DNA from: Pseudomonas citri
Lineage (GTDB): Bacteria; Pseudomonadota; Gammaproteobacteria; Pseudomonadales; Pseudomonadaceae
Direction: 5' to 3'
NCBI RefSeq assembly: GCF_025336485.1
Contig: NZ_JAODAB010000009.1
Location: forward strand, 124,001 to 188,000
Length of the DNA: 64,000 nucleotides
The notes beneath the pieces were generated by a model. It did no database searches and was not told the DNA's origin. It worked only from the letters and a program-made list of their open reading frames with translations. This document shows positions 26,772 through 35,250 of the stretch, in pieces. The position numbers and the translations under genes are program-made. Numbering within the stretch: the stretch's first letter is position 1; every line of letters starts with the position of its first letter.

Positions 26772-26866
26772 CTAGCAACATTCACCGTTCTGTAATGCAC
26801 ACGCCGCCAAACCGTCATCGCGCACCGTCATCGTGAAACTCCCGTATACGTCTTGGGAGTCTCGAC

Positions 26867-27076
26867 ATGACCCAGTCCTACGAAGAGCGTAGCGCCGTCA
26901 AAACCCGTCGTCAGCAGGAAGATCAGCGCCGCATGGCGTTTCGTCGTGCGATCGAAGACCGTTGTGAGCAGCGCCAGCTCATGGTCGAAATCAGCGATTT
27001 TCCTGACGCCGCAGAATTCAATTACTGGCAGGTATCGCCACTGGTTTCCCGTCGAAACGCTCAACCAGGCCACTGA
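26867..27076 (+). CDS. Small charged hypothetical protein, 69 aa
   Basis: MTQSYEERSAVKTRRQQEDQRR... is an arginine- and glutamate-rich helical protein ending in SDFPDAAEFNYWQVSPLVS. GGGAG lies eight bases before the ATG. Its last 59 bases overlap the 3' end of the convergent pycR gene. The ribosome site and sensible composition favour a real gene; function is unknown. Confidence 0.5.
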   Translation: MTQSYEERSAVKTRRQQEDQRRMAFRRAIEDRCEQRQLMVEISDFPDAAEFNYWQVSPLVSRRNAQPGH

Positions 27077-27980
27077 TCTGGGCGCGTTCGCCGCGCACGA
27101 ACGTCAGGAAGGCGTGAGCCACCGGTGACAAGCGTTTCGCCCTGGCTTGCACCAGGCACCAACTGCGGTACAGCGGCAGCTCTTCCACTGGCAACTCGAC
27201 GAGTGCGCCAGACGACAATTCCCGGCTCACGGCGTGGCGCGTCAACAGCGCCACGCCCAATCCGGCGACCACGCACTCGCGCTGAGCCTCCGCCGATGCC
27301 ACTTCCAGCGTCTGGGTGAAATGCACCCGTTTCTCCTTGAAGTATTCCTCACAAGCCAGTCGCGTACCCGAGCCCGGTTCGCGCAGCAGCAGCGTGTAGG
27401 GTTCCAGGTCCTGCAAGCGCAACGGGCCCATGTGACACAGCGGATGATCCGGTGGCGCCACGGCGACGATCGGATTGTTCAGGAACGGCAGGAATTCCAG
27501 GCCCATCTCCTGGGGCACCATGGACATGATCACCAGGTCATCCCGGTTGTCCGAGAGCCGGCGAATGACCTGGCTGCGGTTGACCACCGTGAGGCTCAGG
27601 TTGACCTCCGGATGCTGGCGTTTGAACGCGGCGAACAGGTGTGGCACGAAATACTTGGCGCTGGATTCCACTGCCAGTTTCAGTTGACCTTGCAGCGAAC
27701 CCTGCATGTCCGAGAGCTGCATGTCGAGGTTTTCCAGGCGTCCGAAGATATCCCGGCTGGCCCGTTGCAGGGCTTCGGCGGCCTCGGTCATGTAGAGTTT
27801 CTTGCCGACATACTCGAACAGCGGCTGGCCGATCAGCTCTTCCAAGGATCGAATCTGTAGGCTCACGGCCGGTTGTGTGAGAGACATTTCGTCGGCTGCA
27901 CGACTGTAGGACCGGAGGTCGCACACCTCGTTGAAAATCTGCAATTGACGCAATGTCATACGCATCAATGACTTACGCAT
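27018..27980 (-). CDS. pycR: LysR-family regulator of pyruvate carboxylase (PycR)
   Basis: 320 residues. The N-terminal winged HTH reads LRQLQIFNEVCDLRSYSRAADEMSLTQPAVSLQIRSLEELIG; a periplasmic-binding-fold effector domain follows. It diverges from pycA with 186 bp between starts, the usual layout for a LysR activator and its target. In P. aeruginosa the gene at this place is pycR. The ATG at 27980 (MRKSLMRMTLRQ) is used; the internal ATG at 27962 is possible. An inverted repeat GACCGG-N9-CCGGTC (28093-28113) lies in the shared promoter region. Confidence 0.85.
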   Translation of the reverse strand: MRKSLMRMTLRQLQIFNEVCDLRSYSRAADEMSLTQPAVSLQIRSLEELIGQPLFEYVGKKLYMTEAAEALQRASRDIFGRLENLDMQLSDMQGSLQGQLKLAVESSAKYFVPHLFAAFKRQHPEVNLSLTVVNRSQVIRRLSDNRDDLVIMSMVPQEMGLEFLPFLNNPIVAVAPPDHPLCHMGPLRLQDLEPYTLLLREPGSGTRLACEEYFKEKRVHFTQTLEVASAEAQRECVVAGLGVALLTRHAVSRELSSGALVELPVEELPLYRSWCLVQARAKRLSPVAHAFLTFVRGERAQISGLVERFDGKPVAIPASN

Positions 27981-28092
27981 TTTTTGTACATCCTCGGCCG
28001 AGACAGACAGGATGACTATAAGTTTTTATTTATGCACATCCCAATAATTATTCATTTTTGTTAATCAACACGTGGGACTAGTGTGGAGTTGC

Positions 28093-28113
28093 GACCGGTT
28101 GTTACATCCGGTC
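28093..28113. promoter_or_regulatory. Inverted repeat in the pycR-pycA divergent region
   Basis: GACCGG (28093-28098) and CCGGTC (28108-28113) flank TTGTTACAT. It is 54 bp upstream of the pycA TTG and is a candidate operator. Nothing ties it to a named regulator; a LysR T-N11-A site may instead lie in the AT-rich 28020-28070 part. Confidence 0.35.
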
Positions 28114-28166
28114 ACGTATCGGCCTGACTCCAGGCCGTGGGATCACCGGCTCAAGGGAACCTCCAA

Positions 28167-29582
28167 TTGATAAAAAAGATCCTGATCGCCAACCGTGGTG
28201 AGATTGCCGTACGAATCGTGCGCGCTTGCGCCGAGATGGGCATTCGCTCGGTCGCGGTCTATTCCGACGCGGACCGGCATGCCTTGCATGTCAAGCGCGC
28301 GGATGAGGCCCACAGCATCGGTGCCGATCCGCTGGCCGGCTATCTCAACCCACGCAAGCTGGTGAACCTGGCCGTGGAAACCGGCTGTGATGCCTTGCAC
28401 CCTGGTTATGGCTTTTTGTCGGAAAACGCCGAATTGGCGGACATCTGCGCCGAACGTGGGATCAAATTCATAGGCCCGGCGGCGGAAGTCATTCGTCGCA
28501 TGGGCGACAAGACCGAAGCGCGCCGCAGCATGATCAAGGCCGGCGTGCCGGTCACGCCGGGCACCGAGGGCAACGTATCGGGGATCGAAGAAGCCCTGAG
28601 CGAAGGCGACCGCATCGGTTACCCGGTCATGCTCAAGGCCACGTCCGGTGGTGGTGGCCGCGGCATCCGTCGTTGCAACAGCCGCGAAGAGCTCGAACAG
28701 GCTTTCCCGCGGGTGATCTCCGAAGCCACCAAGGCGTTCGGTTCGGCGGAAGTGTTCCTGGAAAAATGCATCGTCAATCCCAAGCACATCGAAGCACAGA
28801 TCCTGGGCGACAGTTTCGGCAACGTCGTGCACCTGTTCGAGCGTGACTGCTCGATCCAGCGCCGCAACCAGAAACTGATCGAAATCGCCCCGAGCCCGCA
28901 GCTCACCCCCGAACAGCGCGCCTACATCGGCGACCTGTCGGTGCGCGCCGCCAAGGCGGTGGGTTACGAGAACGCTGGTACCGTGGAGTTCCTGCTCGCC
29001 GAAGGCGAGGTGTACTTCATGGAGATGAACACCCGGGTGCAGGTGGAACACACCATCACCGAAGAAATCACCGGTATCGACATCGTTCGCGAACAGATCC
29101 GCATCGCCTCTGGGTTGCCGTTGTCGGTCAAGCAGGAAGACATCCAGCACCGTGGTTTTGCGTTGCAGTTCCGCATCAACGCCGAGGACCCGAAAAACAA
29201 CTTCCTGCCCAGCTTCGGCAAGATCACCCGTTACTACGCCCCCGGCGGACCGGGTGTGCGCACCGACACGGCGATCTACACCGGCTACACCATCCCGCCG
29301 TTCTACGACTCGATGTGCCTGAAACTGGTGGTCTGGGCGTTGACCTGGGAAGAAGCCATGGACCGTGGTCTGCGCGCCCTGGATGACATGCGCTTGCAGG
29401 GGGTCAAGACCACTGCCGCGTATTACCAGGAAATCCTGCGCAACCCGGAATTCCGTAGCGGCCAGTTCAATACCAGCTTCGTTGAAAGCCACCCTGAACT
29501 GACCAACTACTCGATCAAGCGCAAACCCGAAGAGCTGGCCCTGGCCATCGCCGCCGCCATTGCCGCCCACGCAGGCCTGTAA
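28167..29582 (+). CDS. pycA: Pyruvate carboxylase subunit A (biotin carboxylase)
   Basis: 471 residues. It carboxylates biotin with ATP and bicarbonate. The biotin-carboxylase N domain (IKKILIANRGEIAVRIVRACAEMGI) is followed by the ATP-grasp domain with its glycine-rich GGGGRG loop (about 160-166) and MEMNTRVQVEH (about 285-295), then the C domain. The TTG at 28167, with AAGGGA upstream, gives MIKKILIANRG, the length seen in two-subunit pseudomonad pyruvate carboxylases. The open frame begins at 28137, but those ten residues are not family sequence. It pairs with pycB 12 bp downstream. Confidence 0.9.
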   Translation: MIKKILIANRGEIAVRIVRACAEMGIRSVAVYSDADRHALHVKRADEAHSIGADPLAGYLNPRKLVNLAVETGCDALHPGYGFLSENAELADICAERGIKFIGPAAEVIRRMGDKTEARRSMIKAGVPVTPGTEGNVSGIEEALSEGDRIGYPVMLKATSGGGGRGIRRCNSREELEQAFPRVISEATKAFGSAEVFLEKCIVNPKHIEAQILGDSFGNVVHLFERDCSIQRRNQKLIEIAPSPQLTPEQRAYIGDLSVRAAKAVGYENAGTVEFLLAEGEVYFMEMNTRVQVEHTITEEITGIDIVREQIRIASGLPLSVKQEDIQHRGFALQFRINAEDPKNNFLPSFGKITRYYAPGGPGVRTDTAIYTGYTIPPFYDSMCLKLVVWALTWEEAMDRGLRALDDMRLQGVKTTAAYYQEILRNPEFRSGQFNTSFVESHPELTNYSIKRKPEELALAIAAAIAAHAGL

Positions 29583-29594
29583 GGAATCATGACA

Positions 29595-31403
29595 ATGTCC
29601 AAGAAGATCCACGTTACCGACACAATCCTGCGCGACGCCCACCAATCGCTGCTTGCCACCCGCATGCGCACCGAAGACATGCTGCCAATCTGCGACAAGC
29701 TCGACAAAGTCGGCTATTGGTCGCTGGAAGTCTGGGGCGGCGCCACCTTCGACGCCTGCGTGCGCTTCCTCAAGGAAGACCCGTGGGAGCGCCTGCGCCA
29801 GCTGCGCGCCGCATTGCCCAACACCCGCCTGCAAATGTTGCTGCGTGGCCAGAACCTGCTGGGCTACCGCCACTACAGCGACGACGTGGTCAAGGCGTTC
29901 GTGGCCAAGGCTGCGGTCAACGGCATCGATGTGTTCCGTATTTTCGATGCGATGAACGACGTGCGTAACCTGCGGGTGGCCATCGAAGCGGTGAAAGCCG
30001 CCGGCAAGCACGCCCAAGGCACCATCGCCTACACCACCAGCCCGGTGCACACCATCGAGGCCTTCGTGGCCCAGGCCAAGCAAATGGAAGCCATGGGGTG
30101 CGACTCGGTGGCGATCAAGGACATGGCCGGTCTGCTGACCCCCTACGCCACTGGCGAATTGGTGAAAGCACTGAAGGCCGAGCAATCGTTGCCGGTGTTC
30201 ATCCACTCCCATGACACCGCCGGCCTGGCCGCGATGTGCCAGCTCAAGGCGGTGGAAAACGGTGCCGACCATATCGACACTGCCATCTCCAGCTTCGCCT
30301 GGGGCACCAGCCACCCGGGTACCGAATCGATGGTCGCGGCCCTTAAAGGCAGCGAGTTCGACACTGGCCTGGACCTGGAGTTGTTGCAGGAAATCGGCCT
30401 GTACTTCTACGCCGTGCGCAAGAAGTACCACCAGTTCGAAAGCGAATTCACCGCGGTGGACACCCGTGTCCAAGTCAACCAGGTACCGGGCGGGATGATT
30501 TCCAACCTGGCCAACCAGTTGAAAGAGCAGGGCGCGCTGAACCGCATGAACGAAGTACTGGCGGAGATCCCGCGAGTGCGCGAAGACCTCGGCTTCCCAC
30601 CGCTGGTGACCCCGACTTCGCAGATCGTCGGCACCCAGGCGTTCTTCAACGTGTTGGCCGGTGAGCGCTACAAGACCATCACCAACGAAGTGAAGCTTTA
30701 CCTGCAAGGCGGCTACGGCAAGGCGCCGGGTGAGGTGAATGAAAAACTGCGGCGCCAGGCCATCGGCAGCGAAGACGTGATCGACGTGCGCCCGGCCGAC
30801 CTGCTCAAGCCGGAAATGACCAAGCTGCGCGGCGAAATCGGTGCACTGGCCAAGTCCGAAGAGGACGTGCTGACCTTCGCCATGTTCCCGGACATCGGGC
30901 GCAAGTTCCTCGAAGAGCGTGAAGCCGGCACCCTGACCCCGGAAGTGCTGCTGCCGATCCCTGAAGCGGGCAGCGTGAGCTCTGCGGGCGGCGAAGGTGT
31001 GCCGACCGAGTTCGTCATCGACGTCCACGGCGAAACCTACCGCGTCGACATCACCGGGGTGGGCGTCAAGGCCGAAGGCAAGCGTCACTTCTACCTGTCC
31101 ATCGACGGCATGCCGGAAGAGGTCGTGTTCGAACCGCTCAACGAGTTTGTCGGCGGCGGCGGCAGCAAGCGCAAGCAAGCCACCGCGCCGGGCCATATCA
31201 GCACCACCATGCCGGGCAACATCGTCGATGTCCTGGTCAAGGAGGGCGATGTGGTCAAGGCCGGCCAGGCAGTCCTGATCACCGAAGCCATGAAGATGGA
31301 AACCGAAGTGCAGGCGGCCATCGCCGGCAAGGTCACCGCCATTCATGTGGCCAAGGGCGACCGGGTCAACCCGGGTGAAATCCTGATCGAGATCGAAGGC
31401 TGA
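29595..31403 (+). CDS. pycB: Pyruvate carboxylase subunit B (carboxyltransferase + biotin carrier)
   Basis: 602 residues. It transfers CO2 from biotin to pyruvate, making oxaloacetate. The carboxyltransferase TIM barrel (ITDTILRDAHQS-like start, then SHDTAGL and the metal-site region) fills about 1-300, a PYC/OadA middle domain about 300-470, and a biotinyl domain the end, with biotin carrier Lys567 in EAMKMETEV. The ATG at 29595 has AAGGA nine bases upstream; the ATG at 29589 is too close to it. Often annotated oadA, but context (pycA, pycR) favours the anaplerotic enzyme over the Na+ pump. Confidence 0.9.
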   Translation: MSKKIHVTDTILRDAHQSLLATRMRTEDMLPICDKLDKVGYWSLEVWGGATFDACVRFLKEDPWERLRQLRAALPNTRLQMLLRGQNLLGYRHYSDDVVKAFVAKAAVNGIDVFRIFDAMNDVRNLRVAIEAVKAAGKHAQGTIAYTTSPVHTIEAFVAQAKQMEAMGCDSVAIKDMAGLLTPYATGELVKALKAEQSLPVFIHSHDTAGLAAMCQLKAVENGADHIDTAISSFAWGTSHPGTESMVAALKGSEFDTGLDLELLQEIGLYFYAVRKKYHQFESEFTAVDTRVQVNQVPGGMISNLANQLKEQGALNRMNEVLAEIPRVREDLGFPPLVTPTSQIVGTQAFFNVLAGERYKTITNEVKLYLQGGYGKAPGEVNEKLRRQAIGSEDVIDVRPADLLKPEMTKLRGEIGALAKSEEDVLTFAMFPDIGRKFLEEREAGTLTPEVLLPIPEAGSVSSAGGEGVPTEFVIDVHGETYRVDITGVGVKAEGKRHFYLSIDGMPEEVVFEPLNEFVGGGGSKRKQATAPGHISTTMPGNIVDVLVKEGDVVKAGQAVLITEAMKMETEVQAAIAGKVTAIHVAKGDRVNPGEILIEIEG

Positions 31404-31434
31404 TCGAACAGCCTCGATACAACGCTTTAACCTC

Positions 31435-31460
31435 GGGGGGGCATGTGCTCCCCTTTTTTT
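31435..31460 (+). terminator. Intrinsic terminator after pycAB
   Basis: A run of seven G (31435-31441) pairs with CTCCCC (31448-31453) around CATGTG and is followed directly by seven T. It lies about 30 bp after the pycB stop. Confidence 0.8.
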
Positions 31461-31473
31461 GTCCGCGAAATTG

Positions 31474-33417
31474 TCAGAACATCATGCGCCATTGGCCCAT
31501 CAGCGCATTGTTGCGATTGTCCTGCCCCGTTTCGCCGCGATAGCTCAGACCGAGGGTGTGCCGGGGTGAAACGGTCAGGTCCAGTCCGGTCTCCACGAGC
31601 AGACTGTCGCGGTCCAGTTCGACACCCTCGACGGTGTACGTATGGCCGCCGGTCACCAGGCGTTGTCGGGAACGGCCCCTGACATCACCGTACAGGTGCT
31701 TCCAGCCGACATTCAGCCGCGGCGTCAGCCGCATGCCTTGGTCAAACAGGAAGGGGCGGGCGAGGCGCAGGCCGAGGTCGCTGCTGTAGTGGTCCTGGGT
31801 CTGCTTGCGGTACTGCAACGCGGCGTCCCCGCCTTTTTCGGTATAGGCATTTCGTTGGTAGCGTTGGTAGCCGACTTGGGCATAGGGTTCGATATCGAAA
31901 TGACCGACGTCCAGGTTGTAGCCGAGCTGGCCGAAGACCTGTTGCGTGTTGGCATCGTAACGGCCTTTCAGATGATCCTTGAATCCGTTGAAGGCTACGT
32001 GGCGCTTGGTGCTGCCATCGTGATGACCATGGACAGCGCCCAGGTGCAGCGCCAAAGGCCCATCCTGAAACAAGGCGTACGCGCCCACCAGCCAACTGTC
32101 GAGCGCTCCTTCGAACTGATAACTGTCCAGCTGTGTCTGGGTTTTGCCGCCGACGATGCCCAGGCGCCAGTCGGGGCTGACAGCCCAGTCGGTTCCCAGC
32201 ATCAGGCCTTTTGTCGAATGCTTGAGGGCATGATTGCCCAGGTACTTGGCGAGGCTGCCGCTGTTGCCGATGGCCTGGACCCAAACCTGGCCGTCACCCC
32301 GTGCGTTTGCGGGTTGGGTCGAGTCCAAGGCCGAGAGCATTCCGGTGCTGATCGGCGCGACAGTGCTCAGGGTGGCGCTGCCCAGGTCGGCGGTGTTGTA
32401 GCCGCCCAGTTGGTCGATGGCGTCGGCTACGGTAGTCATATTGGTGCCGAGCAAGGCGTTTATGGCGGCGTTGGGTTTGGGGATTGGCTTGTTGGGCTGG
32501 GCATTGGCAACGATTTTTGGTTCGGTGGGCTTTGACGCTGGGCGATCGGCTTGTGGCTCGACGACAGGAGAGGGGGGAATCGGTGAAGTGACGACGGATT
32601 CCGATTGCGATGGTTTGGCCCGTTCTGATTTCTGAATACTGCGTAAAGCATTTTGTCCGTTCTCATTGGCCGTGATTTTCTCGGGCGGAACCGCTTTGGG
32701 CGCGAGAATCAAGCCGACTTCTGTCTCGGTGGTGTAGTCAGGTGTCGCGGTCACTAAGGCGAGCTCGTTGACGACATCCCCGAATTTCCCATCGATCTTT
32801 TTCGCTTCGATCACGATGTGCTTGCCCGCACCGATGGACTCGCCTGGCAACGAGCTAATCTTCAGCGTCGCGTTGCCTAGCTTCGCGGTGCCGCCGACTT
32901 TGATCATGGCACTGCCGCTGTCTGGATAGATGCCATAGAGCAGCGTTGCGCTTTGCGAAAATTCAAGATTCCCTTTGATCGTAGGGCCCCCGTTCGCAGG
33001 GTCGACTTCCAACAAGCCCTTCACGTTCAGCGCGTTGATTGTGCCCTTGCCGCTGAAACTGCCTGTCTCGTTCACAAAGACAGACTTGCCCACGTCCCCC
33101 TCGTTATGAAATTTGCCGGCAACGTGTACCTCTCCACCGATCTTGCCGAGATTGCGAAATTGGGCATCCGCTTCTACCAGGCCTTTATTGAAGCGGAGGG
33201 TGCGCGAGGATTCGCCCTCCAATGTTGTGAACTTGGGTGGCCTGCTGGATGCCTTGGTCGAATGATTGGGTTGGGCTTGCTCCTGGGTGGTTGTTTCGGA
33301 GGGGGGAACTGTAGCGTCATCGGTCGATGGCTGGGCTATCGAAACATCGGCGCAACCGAGTACCAGGGTAATTGCCAGGGCCAGGCGTTGGGGTGGATAC
33401 AAATATCGGATAGACAT
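31474..33417 (-). CDS. Autotransporter (type Va) with short passenger
   Basis: 647 residues. A signal peptide (about 1-28, ending VLGCADVSIAQ) precedes a short beta-helical passenger of about 220 residues (KFTTLEGESSRTLRFNKGLVEADAQFRNLGKIGGEVHVAGKF...), a proline/lysine-rich linker (about 250-320) and a C-terminal autotransporter beta-barrel of about 270 residues ending in QWRMMF, a C-terminal Phe as BamA substrates have. A GXLxV/YAL-type barrel pattern (GQVWVQAIGNSGSLAKY) is visible. The ATG at 33417 starts the signal peptide. The passenger's function is unknown, and no protease or lipase motif was seen. Confidence 0.82.
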   Translation of the reverse strand: MSIRYLYPPQRLALAITLVLGCADVSIAQPSTDDATVPPSETTTQEQAQPNHSTKASSRPPKFTTLEGESSRTLRFNKGLVEADAQFRNLGKIGGEVHVAGKFHNEGDVGKSVFVNETGSFSGKGTINALNVKGLLEVDPANGGPTIKGNLEFSQSATLLYGIYPDSGSAMIKVGGTAKLGNATLKISSLPGESIGAGKHIVIEAKKIDGKFGDVVNELALVTATPDYTTETEVGLILAPKAVPPEKITANENGQNALRSIQKSERAKPSQSESVVTSPIPPSPVVEPQADRPASKPTEPKIVANAQPNKPIPKPNAAINALLGTNMTTVADAIDQLGGYNTADLGSATLSTVAPISTGMLSALDSTQPANARGDGQVWVQAIGNSGSLAKYLGNHALKHSTKGLMLGTDWAVSPDWRLGIVGGKTQTQLDSYQFEGALDSWLVGAYALFQDGPLALHLGAVHGHHDGSTKRHVAFNGFKDHLKGRYDANTQQVFGQLGYNLDVGHFDIEPYAQVGYQRYQRNAYTEKGGDAALQYRKQTQDHYSSDLGLRLARPFLFDQGMRLTPRLNVGWKHLYGDVRGRSRQRLVTGGHTYTVEGVELDRDSLLVETGLDLTVSPRHTLGLSYRGETGQDNRNNALMGQWRMMF

Positions 33418-33611
33418 CGGCGTGAGGCCTCTCGTGGAGTGAGCCCGCACTTTAAAAATTCAACTTGGAACGCGATGCCGGCCATCTCCTGGCTTCCAGC
33501 GAGACACGGCGACGTCATCTGTAGGCTGCTTCTGTTGTGATAGACACATTGTCCCGGTGGCTCTCATGAGCTGCTGTCTTGCCCTACAGCGTCCGCGGAG
33601 CTTGTCGACAG

Positions 33612-33639
33612 GGAACCCTTTCCCGTTTGCCGCCACAGA
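33612..33639 (+). promoter_or_regulatory. Consensus hrp box (HrpL-dependent promoter)
   Basis: GGAACC (33612-33617), exactly 15 bases, then CCACAGA (33633-33639) fits the HrpL consensus GGAACC-N15/16-CCACNNA in every defined position. It lies 33 bp before the chaperone ATG, on the correct strand. Confidence 0.85.
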
Positions 33640-33672
33640 GAGAAACCAACGCAAAAAACTCAGGACATTTCC

Positions 33673-34164
33673 ATGCGGCCTATCGAGGCAAGAGAACAAC
33701 TGGGCCAGTGGCTGCGCACACGAGGCATCGCGGATGCGCTGGAGGGCCAGCGTGAGCGTCAGGCCGTGCGCACCGCCAACGGGATGGATTGCCTGCTCTG
33801 GCTGCCCCTGCAAGACACCACACTGTTTATCTTCGTCGTGGTCACGGAACTGACTATGCCCCAGGACAACGACATCCTGGCCCTGTCCATGGCGCTGAAC
33901 CTGGAGCCGAGCCGGACCCACGGTGGATCCCTGGGCTACAACCCAGTCTCCAGGCAGTTGATGCTGCGCAGCATGCACCCCATGAGCAGTCTGGATGAGC
34001 CTGGCCTCGATCGTGTCATTACGCAGCTGGGCACGTTGGCCGGGTCGCTGAAGCGCTACATCGAAGGCTATCGACACCAGCAAGCCGCTGGCCGCCGCGC
34101 GCAGAAAGGGCCTGCGCCATCACCGGCGTTTCATTTGGGAGCGCGTCGGTTCAGCGCAAATTAA
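33673..34164 (+). CDS. CesT-family type III secretion chaperone
   Basis: 163 residues. Small with an alternating fold typical of Tir-chaperone (CesT) proteins: MRPIEAREQLGQWLRTRGIADAL helix, then CLLWLPLQDTTLFIFVVV strands, ILALSMALNLEPSRTHGGSLGYNP and a final helix before a basic tail. Such chaperones bind the N-terminus of one effector and hold it ready for secretion. It is followed 13 bp later by a YopT-like effector and preceded by a consensus hrp box. AGGA precedes the ATG. Confidence 0.82.
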   Translation: MRPIEAREQLGQWLRTRGIADALEGQRERQAVRTANGMDCLLWLPLQDTTLFIFVVVTELTMPQDNDILALSMALNLEPSRTHGGSLGYNPVSRQLMLRSMHPMSSLDEPGLDRVITQLGTLAGSLKRYIEGYRHQQAAGRRAQKGPAPSPAFHLGARRFSAN

Positions 34165-34177
34165 GGAGCGATACAGC

Positions 34178-35227
34178 ATGCATATCCAGCATTCCAGCGC
34201 CGCGGCAGAGGTCACTGGGACAGAAGCGGGCCAAACGTCTTCACCCGCCGGAATCCGACCGGGCTCGCCCGAGACGTTCACTCATCTTCAGCCTCGCGCG
34301 AGCGGGCCGCTGGTTCCCCTGGACAGCGGCGAGGACGTGTTCTTCGACGCGCACGCGTCATTCCCGCCGGTCGACGCCGTCACCCAGCCCAGCCATGAAG
34401 AGGTCCAGGCCCAGCATCGTTCGCTGCGGACCATGCTGCCGGAGCTGATGACGTCCCTGGCCTCGTTGCGTGATGACGCTACGCAATACATCAAGACCAA
34501 GGTCAAGGAGATGGCCGACAGCGGTATGGGAGGCACGGCGAATATCGAGGCGAAACGGCAGATAGCCGAGGAGCACGGCTGCCAGCTTGTCCAGCCGTTC
34601 CACCAGAGCAAGTTTCTCTTCGACAAGACCATCGATGACAGGGCGTTCGCGGCTGACTACAGTCGCGCAGGAGGTAGCGGCCACGCCTGCTTCGGTCTGT
34701 CGACCAACTGGTGCCAGAGTCGAGCCAAGGGCCAATCGGACGAGGCCTTCTTCGACAAACTGGCGAACCCCCGCGAAGACGCGCTGCTGCCGCGCGTGCT
34801 GGGGTTCCAGCACCTTGAGCAACAGCCCTACACCGACAAGATCGAAAACGCCGGCCCGATGCTCCGGGACACGCTGCCCAAGCTGGGCATGATGCTGGGC
34901 AAGACACCGGACGGCGCACAGGATGCTCACTATCGGTTGAAGCCCGAGGCTATCGATCAACAGCTGAAGGGCGTACTGAAACCCGGTACGGACCAGACCT
35001 TCCTGTTATTGAGCGAAAGCCACGCCATGGCCCTGCATCAGGACAGAAACAACCACCTGCACTTCTTCGACCCGCTGTTTGGCGTGGTCCAGGCGGACAG
35101 CCGGGAAAAGATGAGCAGTTTCCTCAGCGACGTCTTCAAGCGCGATGCGCGTAATCATTGGCGGGGGGCAGACCATCACCTGCAGTTCAGCGAAGTGGTG
35201 CCGGGGCCGGCGTTTCATCTGCGTTGA
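34178..35227 (+). CDS. YopT-like (C58 family) cysteine protease, probable type III effector
   Basis: 349 residues. The N-terminal 60 residues are Ser/Thr/Pro-rich and disordered-looking, like T3 secretion signals. The catalytic core is visible: Cys171 in GGSGHACFGLSTNW, His282 in LSESHAMALHQ and Asp298 in LHFFDPLFG. The Cys-His spacing (111) and His-Asp spacing (16) match YopT (119 and 16). YopT/AvrPphB enzymes cleave host GTPases or kinases. The upstream CesT chaperone and hrp box support effector status. The host target is unknown. Confidence 0.85.
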   Translation: MHIQHSSAAAEVTGTEAGQTSSPAGIRPGSPETFTHLQPRASGPLVPLDSGEDVFFDAHASFPPVDAVTQPSHEEVQAQHRSLRTMLPELMTSLASLRDDATQYIKTKVKEMADSGMGGTANIEAKRQIAEEHGCQLVQPFHQSKFLFDKTIDDRAFAADYSRAGGSGHACFGLSTNWCQSRAKGQSDEAFFDKLANPREDALLPRVLGFQHLEQQPYTDKIENAGPMLRDTLPKLGMMLGKTPDGAQDAHYRLKPEAIDQQLKGVLKPGTDQTFLLLSESHAMALHQDRNNHLHFFDPLFGVVQADSREKMSSFLSDVFKRDARNHWRGADHHLQFSEVVPGPAFHLR

Positions 35228-35250
35228 TCGAGGCACGGATGGAAGCGCGC

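Noticed and set aside
28143..31346. 1067-residue open frame on the minus strand opposite pycA-pycB
   Set aside because: It is the antisense shadow of two well-recognised genes; high GC keeps the frame open. Its peptide is rich in His/Gln/Asp/Val with no domain and has no ribosome site.
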